Of a stretch of 64,000 nucleotides of DNA, positions 30,506 to 41,633 are shown in pieces. The stretch's first letter is position 1; every line of letters starts with the position of its first letter. Where the stretch lies: NCBI RefSeq assembly GCF_033439725.1, contig NW_026944389.1, positions 3,472,001-3,536,000 on the forward strand. The letters are read 5' to 3'. This stretch comes from Neurospora tetraspora. Its lineage: Eukaryota; Ascomycota; Sordariomycetes; Sordariales; Sordariaceae. The notes below the pieces were generated by a model. The model worked only from the letters and a program-made list of their open reading frames with translations. It was not told the origin of the DNA and did not search any database. The translations under genes were made by a program, and so were the position numbers.

Positions 30506-31960
30506 CCATTCCGGGGATCTCTGGATTTGGCTAAGCTTTTCTTCCACCTTGCACGAGATCATGAGGGTTAAGTTCACGTTGGGTGCCTTCTTGAACTTGC
30601 CACGGCGCTGGAAACCGTTTTCGCCGTGTCTAGGGCGGGCAACCCAACCGATGCTGTGATCTGCATAGAACTCAATTCGTTCCTGGCGGTCTTCCTCGGA
30701 GATCAGTTGAAGACCATCGTCATTGATAAACATGTTTGTCGCACCGCCCTGGAGCTCGTACGTGGAGATGGCGTGCTTGATCGACTTGGCTGTAGGAGCA
30801 ATGACACCGGCGAGGCCTTCTTTGTAGACAGGACACTGCACCGTAACGTGAGGCAGGGTAGGGGTCTGCAGCCTCGGCGGCAGTTTGGCCGAGTAAAACT
30901 TTGAGTTGACCGAGAGCTGTTGAATAGGTCCAAATATTTGAGCCAAGCAGCCGATAATGACCTGAGCGAAGAATAGAGTGAAGAAGATTTGGACCTGTGC
31001 CAGGACGACGAGAGCAAGACGGACAAAGTCACCATCAACCATGACTTCAATAGCGAGCTGCCTCCAGGCGGACCTAAGGGATACTGTAACGATCAAGAGC
31101 GTGATGCTGACGAGATAGGTGTTGAGCAAGTGAACCGGTCGCTTTTCTCGTTTCGGCTCGCCGCTCTCCGCATCGACTTCAACGATTCGTTCCACCATGG
31201 GAGGAGCACTCTCCTCCTCGTCGTCAACCTCATTGCCGTCCTTCCATACGAGCTGCATGAGCGCTGACTCGATATGCTTGGCTCTGGGAATTAGATGGAG
31301 GGGATCGTCATCCTAAACGACGAGCAAGCCTTCTGAGGCAACAAAGGCCGCAAACTGATGTTTTCGGGCACGAAGAAGATCGTCGACGGTGGGAAGGATT
31401 TGGATGCGCAAGTCGTCGTTCAGAGGAACCTCGATAGCCTCCGGAGACCACTGTAGGGACGTTTTGATGACTCGTGAGTTGACCGTCATGGCACATTATT
31501 CCAAGCCCCTTGTCAGCACACAGCACCTGAACATATTCTGGGTAATCATTCTCACCTGGACGTTGAGCGCAGCACAGGCCGCAGCCAAGGGGGAATTCCC
31601 AAGTGCCGGCAGGCAGGTCATGTATCGACCTCTTGACTTTCGAAGCATCACGCCCTCAATCTCACCGCTGCCGCTTGCTACCCAGAGGTAGGAGCACTGC
31701 TGCTGATAGAGCCAGTTGACCATGACCTCATGCTTGATGTCTTCGAGCATTATCGAGCTCGTCGTCGACAGGAAGGAGCGTGCTTCCGAGCGGGCTCTGG
31801 CACTATAGTGGGCGTGAGGGAGAGCGAGTACATCGTGATTCGGAGTCAGTGGATTGAATATCGGATCCCCGGTGGCAGGTGGTCGACCTCGTTGTGGTTT
31901 CTCATTCTGTCCGGCAGCCGGCTCGGGCGTTTTTGCTATGAAATAACTCTTTAATCCCAT
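30506..31960 (-). pseudogene. Broken family-2 glycosyltransferase (polysaccharide-synthase type)
   Basis: ATG 31960 opens an exon with MGLKSYFIAKTPEPAAG; an intron of about 105 bp (GTGAGA...ACAG) follows, then WSPEAIEVPLNDDLRIQ. The frame is hit by an in-frame TAG (31293-31291 region, ...LLVV*DDDPLHLIP, where a Trp would fit). After the stop come two membrane helices (about 31140-30950) and a GT2 domain start: VTVQCPVYKEGLAGVIAPTA, FINDDGLQ. The gene ends abruptly at about 30505 against the Gypsy fragment, losing the catalytic C-terminal half and the last membrane helices. Both lesions make it non-functional. It is divergent from the broken CMT1 gene at 32184. Confidence 0.85.
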
Positions 31961-32183
31961 GATGATGACGGCAGCCCGACCCTCCCCTTCCCTCTTATGG
32001 CTTAGTGGGGAATGATGGTTTTTTCGGTTTTTCCTAGACAAAAGGATGATCGAGGTGAGGTGAAGGTGCTGTGCGGACGGACCGAGCAATAAAGGTTGGC
32101 AATGAATAAATAACGAAAGCCCGCTAGACCGTGGTGCGATAATGTGCAGTTGTTGACGTTCGTTTCGTGCCCTAATTCACACA

Positions 32184-33147
32184 ATGTTAGCCCGGAATAA
32201 AACGCTGTATTCCAAGCAGGCTCGGAAGTTTCTGAGGGTTCGATTGTTAATGTAGTTGAGGAGGGGCTCCGTCTCTCCCACCGAGATATCTTTTACTTGA
32301 ACCACGATTGCGACCATCACCGCCACCAGAGTGACCACAACCAAGCCCGCCAACAATGGTGAGTCCTTCAGTTGCCTTGATGTTATCTTTATCTGATGTC
32401 CTTCTGTGCCAGTCCCGAATCCGACCGTTCTCTCGGCCGCAAACCGCACTGCCTGCGTCGTCACAATCATGAACCCTGAAAAGAACCTTCCACGATTCGA
32501 ATATCCCGCCTTCAATCCTTTGCAATACGAATATCTTGCGGTCCAAGACGGTGATGGCGATGCTGATTCATCGGGGATCCAATACCTCTTTGCCCTCGAC
32601 CTCCGCGAATGCCTTCATCTGCTGCCCCGCTTCATTGGAAGCATCGTAGAAGCCATCCGGTTCTTCGGTCCACAAAGCTGTGCACTCTCCATCATAAGAG
32701 AGTAACTCCCATGACGGCACAGCTGAGGTCCTGGAGGCATTGCGTCCGGAGCTTGATTGCCTGACCACAGCATACTACTTCAAATCGGACGACATCAACC
32801 GGAAGCAAGGAGCCCGCATTGAGAAGCTCGCCGAACTCCGCAATCTGGCGCTGCAACCCATGCTCGGCCCTAAGGACTCGAAGCTCTATCCCGCCGAAGC
32901 AAATATGATTGTTATTTTCCTTAACGATGTTGCCGCTTACACAGACGATATTCTTGAGTTGGTCTATCAGCGTCGCTTCTTCGGTGCTGACATGATATGC
33001 GCTATGGATTGGACCTATGTCGGCCGCGACCCAAGAACCCTAAAAAGAAGCTTTGTTTCGCTCTTGAATAGGACGAGCTGGTGTAATTTAGTGGAAAATC
33101 CTTCCAAGAAACCAGAACTCATATATAATAAAATATTAAACTCATAG
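32184..33147 (+). pseudogene. Broken GT69 / CMT1-type alpha-1,3-mannosyltransferase
   Basis: The CAP59/CMT1 family signature is clear: IQYLFALDLRECLHLLPRFI, IGSIVEAIRFFGPQSCALSI, then DGTAEVLEALRPELDCLTT, LAELRNLALQPM, VIFLNDVAAYTDDILELVYQ and GADMICAMDW. The reading frame is broken: stop codons occur in the N-terminal exon (about 32250-32300), a one-base shift at about 32693-32700 separates the two halves, and the protein loses family resemblance after VGRDP (about 33030) and ends at 33147. The 224-bp gap to the GT2 relic makes a divergent pair. An intact relative is at 62011-63307. Confidence 0.82.
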
Positions 33148-34358
33148 AAACCAGAGTTGAAGATACTAAGCTAATTGTGTATATTCACTGGGCGGTGGGT
33201 GAAGTAACGTTACGGTAGGAATGTAAGGGCCGGCCTTACAGCCGGGGAAGGGGCGGCGGTTTCATTCGACAGAAGTCTCTACGGTTTTCTCTCGGGGAAT
33301 AGGTGAAGGACCTCATGCCCATTGGGCGCTTGTACATCACTCCTCCTAATATGCAATACTACCATCTATGCTGTGATAAATCATTCTAGAGCCAAACATA
33401 CTAAATACCTAGCTACTCTAACCCCACCCCCTTCTCTGGCTGCTAGCTTTTCTCGCTTGCAGGCCCTATTAATATTTGAGATATATAGTTATCAAGCCTG
33501 GCATGCTTGTTTTGTGGGGTAATATCCTTTTCTTTGCGGTTGAGGAACCCTAACCCTAATTCTGGCTCAGCCAGCACTAGGGTTAGGGTTCTGACCGCCA
33601 TATCTAGAAACACAACTCCCCACAATCACTATCGACTACATTTCCACACCTTTCCAAGGATTGATTGATTAAAGAGATGCGAGAAAAGAACGAGCAAACG
33701 CCATTTCTCAGCCCGGAACGGGAATCTGTCCCAACTTTTCTCTTGTGCCTACGTATGAAACGAGTTAGAAGGGGATTATTCAGCAATATCGAGTAAACGT
33801 TTTTAGCTCATTTTCGAGCAGTTATCATCTTCATCAACGGTTGTTAAAGCCTGGGAATGTGTTTAAGTGAGAGACACGCACTCGCTATCATTGCAGTATT
33901 GGTTGGCGTGAACGAGAATTGAATGCAAGAAAGGCCAGAGGTTCCTTGCAAGTTGCGACAAGGAGTTTCAATCCTGCTCGTGAACATTATTGAAAGTACA
34001 TACAAGAACACAACATCCCAGAAAAGCAAAATCATGGTAGCAAGGCATTAGCTTGGGAAGACAAATGGAGGAGGGTGCGAGTGGTTCAAGGCATAACGGG
34101 AGGAGGTTGTCACATCACAGACCCTAACCCTGATGGTGATCAATGATAAGACAGCTGGATCCACAACGTTTCTGTCGTCATTCTTACCGGCTTCGGAGGA
34201 GGGTTTTGGATTGTCATGATTATCAGCTTGAAATCTGTTTGAAAGACTCAAATCTACATTTCTTACTTCGTACATCTTCAGTATTCTCAGTATCCAACCT
34301 AAACCATCTTCATTTCCCGTCTTCTAATCTTTACGCCCATCTCGCCAATTACCCCACC
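33148..34358. other. Intergenic, includes SBPase-like gene promoter
   Basis: No gene supported apart from the telomere-like palindrome listed separately. A further CCCTAACCCT lies at about 34122-34131. The in-frame ORF extension of the next gene up to 34143 reads like 5' UTR. Confidence 0.4.
33545..33591. repeat. Interstitial telomere-repeat palindrome
   Basis: A 47-bp near-perfect palindrome: the left arm GAACCCTAACCCTA (33545-33558) and right arm TAGGGTTAGGGTTC (33578-33591) pair exactly over 14 bp. The centre (CTGGCTCAGCCAG) is itself almost self-complementary, with only three mismatched pairs overall. The arms are two TTAGGG-type units arranged head to head around the centre. Confidence 0.85.
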
Positions 34359-35450
34359 ATGACAACCTCCCACAGTCTCAAAGCGGTTGCACCACCAGCA
34401 ACCCCCCTCACCGCGGCCCTCACCACCCGCCTCGCCTCCCTCCTCCCCTCCTCCTCCTCAAACTCCAGGGACAGCCTCCGCACCTCCGTCCTCCCCTCCC
34501 TCCTCACTGCCATCGCCGCCACCTCCACTGCCCTCCGCGCCGCCCAACACGTCTCCCTCGCCGGCTCGTCCAACTCCTTCGGCGACGACCAGCTCAACGT
34601 CGACGTGCTCGCCGAAGAAGCCATCCGGCTCTGCCTCGCACAATGCCCCTCCGTCGTCACCGCCTCCAGCGAAGAGGACCCCGTGGAGAAACCCGTTCAG
34701 CACACCGGCCTTCCGTTCCAGGTCGTCGAGGCCGAGCAGGATCGCACCCACGGCGAGGTCTACACGGTCGCGTTTGACCCGCTTGATGGGTCCTCTATTA
34801 TTGCGCCGAATTGGACGGTGGGAACGATTTTCTCGCTGTGGGATGGGACGTCAGCGCTGGGTGCTAGTCCGCGGGAGAAGCAGATTGGTGCGGTGTTGGG
34901 GGTTTATGGACCGAGGACTACGGCGGTGGTTGCGTTGAGGTTCCCGGGGGAGGAGAGGGGGGTTTGTTTTGAGGTTGGACTGTCGGATTCAAGCGAGGCA
35001 GGGAAGGGTCAGGAATGGGATCTCATCCGCTCTTCCGTCGCTTACGCCCCGCCGCCTTTTAAGACACGGTACTTTGCGCCTGCGAATCTGCGCTCGACTA
35101 ACACGCACGCGGCGTATGCTAAGCTGGTGTCGCACTATATGGCAGAGAACTACACGCTGAGGTACTGCGGTGGGTTGGTGCCGGATGTGGTGCATGCGCT
35201 GGTCAAGGGGCACGGAGTGTATCTGAGCCCGGTGACGGAGACTAGCAAGGCGAAGTTGAGGAGGTTGTATGAGCTGTTCCCGCTGGCGCTGGTGGTGGAG
35301 TGCTGTGGTGGACGGGCGGTAGACCCGGTGAGTGGGGAGGATATCTTGGGGGAGAAGGGGGTGGAGGGGTGTGATGAGCGTGGTGGGGTTGTGTGCGGGA
35401 CAGCGGAGGAGGTTGAGTATGCTAGGGAGGTGTTGTGCGGTCAGGATTGA
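34359..35450 (+). CDS. Fructose-1,6-/sedoheptulose-1,7-bisphosphatase-family phosphatase
   Basis: 363 residues, no intron. ATG 34359 (ACCATGACA) is chosen over an in-frame extension to 34143. The class I FBPase metal-binding signature VAFDPLDGSSII is at about residues 144-155, preceded by an acidic DDQLNVDVLAEE segment (about 70-82) corresponding to the metal-binding Asp/Glu. Further on: IGAVLGVYGPRTT, then LRYCGGLVPDVVHALVKGHG and the C-terminal GGRAVDPVSGEDIL. Fungal proteins of this shorter type are usually annotated as SBPase-like; the enzyme would release phosphate from a sugar bisphosphate. The exact substrate cannot be told from sequence. GC-rich at third positions, typical of the core genes here. 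Confidence 0.88.
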   Translation: MTTSHSLKAVAPPATPLTAALTTRLASLLPSSSSNSRDSLRTSVLPSLLTAIAATSTALRAAQHVSLAGSSNSFGDDQLNVDVLAEEAIRLCLAQCPSVVTASSEEDPVEKPVQHTGLPFQVVEAEQDRTHGEVYTVAFDPLDGSSIIAPNWTVGTIFSLWDGTSALGASPREKQIGAVLGVYGPRTTAVVALRFPGEERGVCFEVGLSDSSEAGKGQEWDLIRSSVAYAPPPFKTRYFAPANLRSTNTHAAYAKLVSHYMAENYTLRYCGGLVPDVVHALVKGHGVYLSPVTETSKAKLRRLYELFPLALVVECCGGRAVDPVSGEDILGEKGVEGCDERGGVVCGTAEEVEYAREVLCGQD

Positions 35451-35776
35451 GCGGTGGGGCTTTGTATGGATTTTATGACCAAGGGATGCATGTTGATGCT
35501 ACAATGTTGTGTTTGTCATGAGGATTATAGAGGTTCGGTGTTCACTTTATCAAGATACCGGTATAGCTTATAGAGACAAGAGTTTAGACAATAGATGACT
35601 AGAAAGACGTGGTACAGTTACACAATTGAGAGGCAAGACAATACACGGATGGAGTCTTTCAAGGCAAACCAGCAAAATCTTACGCTCATGTGCAATGTTT
35701 ATTTAACCAAGGAACAGCACAGAAAGACCAAATAAACGAAAGCAAAAAAAGAGGCAAAAAGAAAAAGAAAAAGTGT

Positions 35777-35886
35777 GGCCCGTACCGGACTTGAACCGGT
35801 AACTTCTATGCTGACAGCCGGCCGCATCTCGACACGACAGGCGATCAGGTAAGTAGTGTTGATCAATACCATTACACCAACGGACC
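35777..35886 (-). tRNA. tRNA-like gene with intron, anticodon not resolved
   Basis: A pol III A box (TGGTGTAATGG) and B box (GGTTCAAGTCC) are correctly ordered. The first seven bases GGTCCGT pair with ACGGGCC at the 3' end, and a 5-bp T stem is present. Total length 110 nt implies about 35 nt of intron. I could not fit a convincing anticodon stem, so isotype is open, and a decayed tRNA is possible. Confidence 0.55.
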
Positions 35887-36387
35887 ACGGAAAGGTGCGC
35901 AGGAGAGGGGTCTTATATACCCTAGACTCATAGGTCCGGCGGGAGTCGGGATCAAATGGTCAGTCAATCGCGAAGTGGTAAAGTGTTTTGCATATGCATC
36001 TTCGCCCTATTGGCGGTTCTCGAACTGAAGGGTATAATATCCAAAAGAGTGTGTCGAAATCCATCTCTGCCCGTTCTCGTAAACATCGTGAAATCATCAA
36101 GTGTGGGATGCCACAACCGGTTCATCCCATCACAAAAAAAGTGTAAAAATCCACACAGACCTAGCTTGGCCAAAGCCAGGTCCAACACTCAACCTTCCTC
36201 TCGTGACTCGCTCCTTAACTCATGGTTCCAACCCTGTCTGCGCGTGTGTTGAACGGCCCAAGTCCAGTGGCACATCCCCATCTTCACTTTCTCCTCCAAG
36301 ATAGCAGACATAAGCCGGCTTCCTGTCCCCAGTCATCCATTCTCCGGATGAATCCCTGCTGAATCTCCTCCATCACATCCCCCAACC

Positions 36388-37021
36388 TTAGTTGGTAAAA
36401 ATAGCCCAGTCCACGCTAGTAGGCTGGAAACCATTGCAGATCATGTGTCCCTCAGCACCCACCCGCTTGTTGCCCTGGAACTTATTGATCGAGTCCCTCG
36501 TAAGATCAGAAATGTCCCTGCTCCCGACATTGACATTATAAGTACTAACGCTCTTGACACCAAACACACAAGTATTCGTAATAACGAGACGGCAATAGCC
36601 ACGGTTGAAGAACCTATCACCCCATGAGGCGACGAAGCGGCCGTGGTGCTGGGCGTAGTAGTCGCGAATGGAGGCGCAGTCGGAGACGAGGGGCGAGGCG
36701 CCCGAGGTCTTTTTAATGTAGGAGGAGGCGAGGCAGGAGTCGGCGTACTGAGCGCCGTCGTTCCACTCAAGACGCTTGGCGAGGGCGCCGGTGTTGACAG
36801 ACTGGCCGGCGGCATCCATGTCGATGGAGCGCTTGAAGGCGGGGTGGACGAGGACGGTGACGTTGAGGCCGTCGCTGCGGGTGAAGGTGTCCTCGACGTA
36901 GGGCTCGGTTTCGACGATGTAGGTGTAGCCGTCAGGGCTCACGGCTGTCTTCACCGCGGAAGGCGTGAGAGGAGCGGCGGCGGCAAACGCGCAGAGAGAG
37001 GAGGGCGGTAGAGAAGAGCAT
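36388..37021 (-). pseudogene. Hce2/Ecp2-like secreted effector-family gene with broken signal-peptide frame
   Basis: The minus frame down to the stop at 36388 encodes an Hce2 domain (PF14856): NDGAQYADSCLASSYIK, VSDCASIRDYYAQHHGRFV, RLVITNTCVFGV, VGSRDISDLTRDSINKFQG, with paired cysteines. No ATG precedes the domain in this frame; the longer open stretch begins only with TTG. The natural ATG at 37021 starts a typical secretory signal, but it is one base out of frame with the rest, the break lying in a TC-rich run near 36985-36995. Either the gene is inactive, or an unseen intron or sequence error is involved. Family members are secreted small proteins, some necrosis-associated; activity here is unknown. 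Confidence 0.72.
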
Positions 37022-39256
37022 TTTGAGAGGAGGGTTTTGAAGTTTTTGAGAGTGATAGAGGCCAAAGACTGCTGGAGACGTCTTGGTCCCTAACCCACAC
37101 CATCCCCGCCCAAGCCGCCGACGGTTCCGGATGCTGGTACCTCGACCGGTGGAAGGTCTGTGTTGGAGGGTAAGCGGCTGGATGAAGGAAGAAGCTGATG
37201 ATGATGTTGATGAAAATATCGCCATATCCTCGAGGAGCTTTGTGGTACTTATAGATTTTTCCTGGTGATACAGACGAGGCCAAGTGAATCCTTGATTCTG
37301 ACTCTTTCCCTTCATCATCCCCTTCCGCCATCGGAGCCACGCCAACAACGACGGAATGTTGAGGACCCGTGAGGGGTTGTGAAAAGTGCCAACATCGCGT
37401 ATGCAGGATCTAGCAACCGTGACGACGTTGCCAGCACTGTAAGTTGGCCGACTGACCCCATCCTCAACGCATACAAGACGGCAATGGTGAAGTTTCTCGA
37501 GAGTTGAAGCCGGGATGGGTCATGAATTCTGCAGCCAGAGGTGAGAATGCAACGGAATGTAGCAGTAGGAGTTGATGTTTTCTCAGTTAGATCAAGCAAA
37601 AAAGAGCCAGAATTCTCACAAACTCCGCTGTCGAGTGTTTGTTACTGATCCTTGGGTGTTTCGGAGTTACTAGAGAGTAGTACTCCATTATCAGAGTAGT
37701 ATCCACTGGGTAAAAAGCGTTGCGATGAGGCTCGGCACTGGGGCAACGCTATGCACAAGGAGCGGCCCGAACCAGTGCAGGCCAGGGTGCCTACCTACAT
37801 AGTGAGGATTCTCTTCCTTATTGTAGTGTGAGATCGTCACTGGCCTAGAGCCGAGACCTTTGGTCACTGTCTCGGCATCACGCATTCCCAGAGTCCCTCC
37901 GACTTGGGTTTCTGCAAACTGGTAGCATCACCTGAGACGTTCTCTGAGTATAGGCAGAGATATACTGCTACCCAACCAGCAACTATAGTGAGAATGTTGT
38001 TGGGTATGGCGCTTGACAGCGAAAATATTTCATCGGGGGAAAACATTTATACTGTGCTTGACGCAGGACGTGTCGCTGTAGGAACACTAACAAACCCTCG
38101 ATCCTCCACCCTGCTCTCAGAGACAACGAATCCAGCACGCCGTAAAATGGTCTGAAGAAACCATACCGGGGGAAAGTTGTATCATTGACTCGGACTTGGG
38201 GATCCACCAGTGATGATGATGTGGTAGTCGGAGTAATGGAGGCGATGGCAGAGGAGGAGGAGGTTGAGTGGATGAAGATGTCAAGGGTTAGGGTTATGGC
38301 CGCACTGTGACACTTGCAACTGAAAGTAGTCGTTTGGCAACTCCGCGAGAACAGACCACGCCACAGTCTGCTTCTAATAAAGGTAGTATCGTGTATGAAG
38401 CGTTGGTGACAAAACGCACGAGAGAAGAACGCATCACACTTGTGATTTACCTGCGTGATCATGTTGCTGATGCTGCTCGTGAATGGTTGCTGCTCGTACC
38501 GTGTGAAGTCTCGGATGACGGAGCGGAATCAAAGCAGAGTTGGCATTGGTGTCAAAGAGTGATCTTGTTGCTGTTGAGATGACGGTATCGCGAGACAAAC
38601 GACTTGGTGTTGAACATAAAGTGTGTGATGAATGGTCGTAAGAATAACCCGAACACGTTGAAGTACGGTCAGTATATTATACCTTGCCTTTCTTTGTACT
38701 TTCTGGGTATTTGCACTTGGAAGATCTGGTGCACAGACCAGGAAGCGCCATCCGGCCACTGGAAGGCGCCCAGAGACACCAAAAGGTGGGTCGCTGGCGC
38801 CCCGGTAGCCGGGTACATAGCGCCTAACTGGACCACAGTCGGACAACAAGATCCCGACGAAAATCCGTTCCTCCGGCCATGCTGCCCCTGTCATGACCTG
38901 GATCTGACTTCAACATGACCAATAAAAACTCGACTTATTTGCCCCCTTCACTGTCCTTCTAGAATCACAAGCCTCAAAGATGCCGTCCGGGCCCCACAAG
39001 GCCGAACCCCGGGAACGCCTGTCGTCCGATTTCCTGGACCCGTTCTGCCGTTCATGCCGTGTTTTTCCTGGCTGTTCTTCCCCACCGACATACACCCGCT
39101 GTATGATGCATCCCTAGCTGCGAGTTCTCCTAGACATTTTACTTTTTTTTGGATTCATCATCAATTTCTGTTGTCGACTTTCTCCGGCTGCTACCGTTTC
39201 CTCCTCCTCACCATTCTCCGTCTACTGACTCAATAGGAGCCAACTGGTTGGTCAAG
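37022..39256. other. Long intergenic region, nothing firmly recognised
   Basis: 2.2 kb without a supported gene. Contains a 159-codon minus-strand ORF (37983-38462), Ser/Thr-rich and lacking family resemblance, and a TTAGGG-like GGGTTAGGGTT at about 38285-38295. The last 150 bp are the leader of the AFG1 gene. Confidence 0.4.
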
Positions 39257-41087
39257 ATGCGCGTGACCAGTATACCGCTTGGGCTCCCGACTACGGCGAA
39301 GCCCCTCTTTCGGTCCTCGACTGCCCGTTCTGCGAGGATCATCACAAACACCACACCCCGGCGGACACAATGTACATCAGCATGCGGACATAGGAACGTC
39401 AACCAGTCGCGCGCCTTGGCACATGCTGCTCGTCCTACCGCCCGCATTATCCTCCCTGCGACATTTACCGCTGGCCAAAGGAGGAGGGCGACGACCGCTA
39501 CCGCCGCAGCCGCTGTTCACAATGGTTAGCCAAACCCCGACATGTTACTGGCGCCATTCCTCCCGTAACGAGAGATCTTGAATTGACTCCTTTCTGCCCA
39601 CAGTAAACCCAGAAAACCTCGGCCCCATCCAAGAATACGACCGCCGAGTCGCCAACGGGGAGTTACGAAATGACGACCACCAAAGAGGTGAGTGAGCACC
39701 CGACACTTGGAAGCTTAACCTCTATTCTGAAGAAGAGCAATCGCTAAAGAATGCGCATTCTGTTGCGCAACCAGGAATCATCCAAAACCTACAGCATCTT
39801 CACGAAGATCTCCGGAATTACGCGGCGCCGCCCGTCGTCCACCCGACCCTCGACTCCCTAAAACCGCACAAGTCTCTTTTCTCCTTCTTCGGCGGCAAGC
39901 CCAAGAGCGCCATCGCCGAAATTCCTGCCAACCTCCCCCGCGGACTCTACCTCTATGGCGATGTCGGCTGCGGCAAGACCATGCTCATGGATCTCTTTTA
40001 CGACACATTACCCCACAACATCAAGTCCAAGACGAGGATACACTTTCACAACTTCATGCAGGATGTCCACAAGCGCCTCCACAAGATGAAGATGCAGTAC
40101 GGCAACGACATTGACGCCATTCCCTTTGTTGCGGCCGACATTGCTCAGCAGGGAAGTGTTCTCTGCTTTGACGAGTTCCAGTGTACCGACGTAGCCGACG
40201 CCATGATTCTTCGCCGCCTCCTCGAGTCTCTCATGTCCCACGGTGTTGTGCTTGTCACGACCTCCAACCGACACCCTGACGAGCTCTACATGAACGGTGT
40301 CCAGCGCGAGTCCTTCATCCCCGCCATCGAACTGCTCAAGAACCGACTGCACATCATCAACCTCAACTCGAACACCGATTACCGCAAGATCCCCCGCCCT
40401 CCTTCCGGTGTCTACCACACCGCGCTCGACGCCCACGCTGCCTCCCACGCCGAGAAGTGGTTCCGCTTTTTGGGCGATCCCGAAAACCCCGAGCCACACT
40501 CCGAGGTACAAACCGTCTGGGGCCGCGAGATTCACGTTCCTCGTGTCAGCGGGCGTTGCGCCTGGTTCACTTTCAACGAGCTAATCGGCCAGCCGACGGG
40601 TGCCGCCGACTACATTGAGCTGATGCGCTCTTACGACGCCTTCATTGTCACCGACATCCCCGGCATGACCTACCGTCAACGCGACCTGGCCCGCCGCTTC
40701 ATCACTTTCATCGACGCCGTATACGAGTCGCACGCCAAGCTCGTCCTGACGACCGCCGTGCCCCTAACAGAATTGTTCGTTTCCCGGCAAGAAGTTGAGG
40801 AGTCGCTCAAGAAGCAGGGCAAGGCTTTGGACCAGACGCAGTCTGTCGAAGATGTGATGAGCCACATGATGGACGATCCCGAGCAGAATGCCGACAAGCT
40901 CTCCAAGTCAAACTTGTTTACCGGTGACGAGGAAGCCTTTGCGTTCGCGCGTGCGCTATCGCGCTTGACTGAAATGGGCAGCAAGATGTGGGTCGAGCGT
41001 GGTATGGGTCTGGAGAACAAGGGTGGTAAGCCTGAGCGTGATAGTTGGGCGAAGACTAGGAGCAGGCAGATGGAAGACAGCATGTAG
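39257..41087 (+). CDS. AFG1: AFG1/LACE1-family mitochondrial ATPase
   Basis: Exons 39257-39524, 39604-39687 and 39775-41087 (phase-1 introns of 79 and 87 bp) give 554 residues. The first 90 residues are Arg/Ser/Ala-rich without acidic residues, a plausible mitochondrial presequence. The P-loop is LYGDVGCGKTMLMDLF around residue 185; Walker B VLCFDEFQCTDVADAMIL around 255; then TTSNRHPDELYMNG and a C-terminal VTDIPGMTYRQRDLARRFI. AFG1 proteins are AAA-type ATPases involved in quality control of mitochondrially encoded respiratory proteins. All junctions preserve frame. A standard conserved gene. Confidence 0.95.
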
Positions 41088-41633
41088 GACAACAGAGGTG
41101 AAGAAAAGGATGAAGAAGAGATGCGGTTGTTTGGTTAAAGAATCGATACCCCGAAAGACAGAGCGACAGTCACTTCACTTATACTACCCACACGGCTCGT
41201 CTGCAAGAGGCGTGAGCCAGGAAAAAGCATGCATTGGTGGTTATCGTCCTTCATTTCCTTTTTTCTGGATCCTTTTTGGCGCTATTCCTAATGGCAGCGG
41301 ATCTTGGTGCCGTTTCTCTGGTCAGGTTTGGATACTTAGCTTCATTATGTCTTATAGCATGCTGTCCACTCAGACGTCAAGCTGTGCTGCGGGAGGGAAT
41401 GAAGTTTGACTTGGATACCTTTCACGATTCTTCTAATAATACAGCATTGTTACAGGGATCAAAACCCTCAATATTGTACCCCCACTCACTCCTGAGTACT
41501 AACCTACTTACCTCACACTCTCACCACCATACATCATCACAGACACCCGAGTTTCCCAAACCGATCACACAGATAAACCCACAGCGGTGGACTTCCCTCC
41601 TCTGGCCCTCTAGCGAAACCTCGAAACTACCCC
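41088..41633. other. Convergent 3' intergenic region
   Basis: Between two convergent genes; no extra gene seen. Confidence 0.4.

Noticed and set aside
34387-34938. Pro/Ser-rich plus-strand ORF over the phosphatase gene
   Set aside because: A frame shadow of the GC-rich SBPase-like coding sequence.
37983-38462. 159-codon minus-strand ORF
   Set aside because: Ser/Thr-rich with no family resemblance; the opposite strand is equally open nearby.
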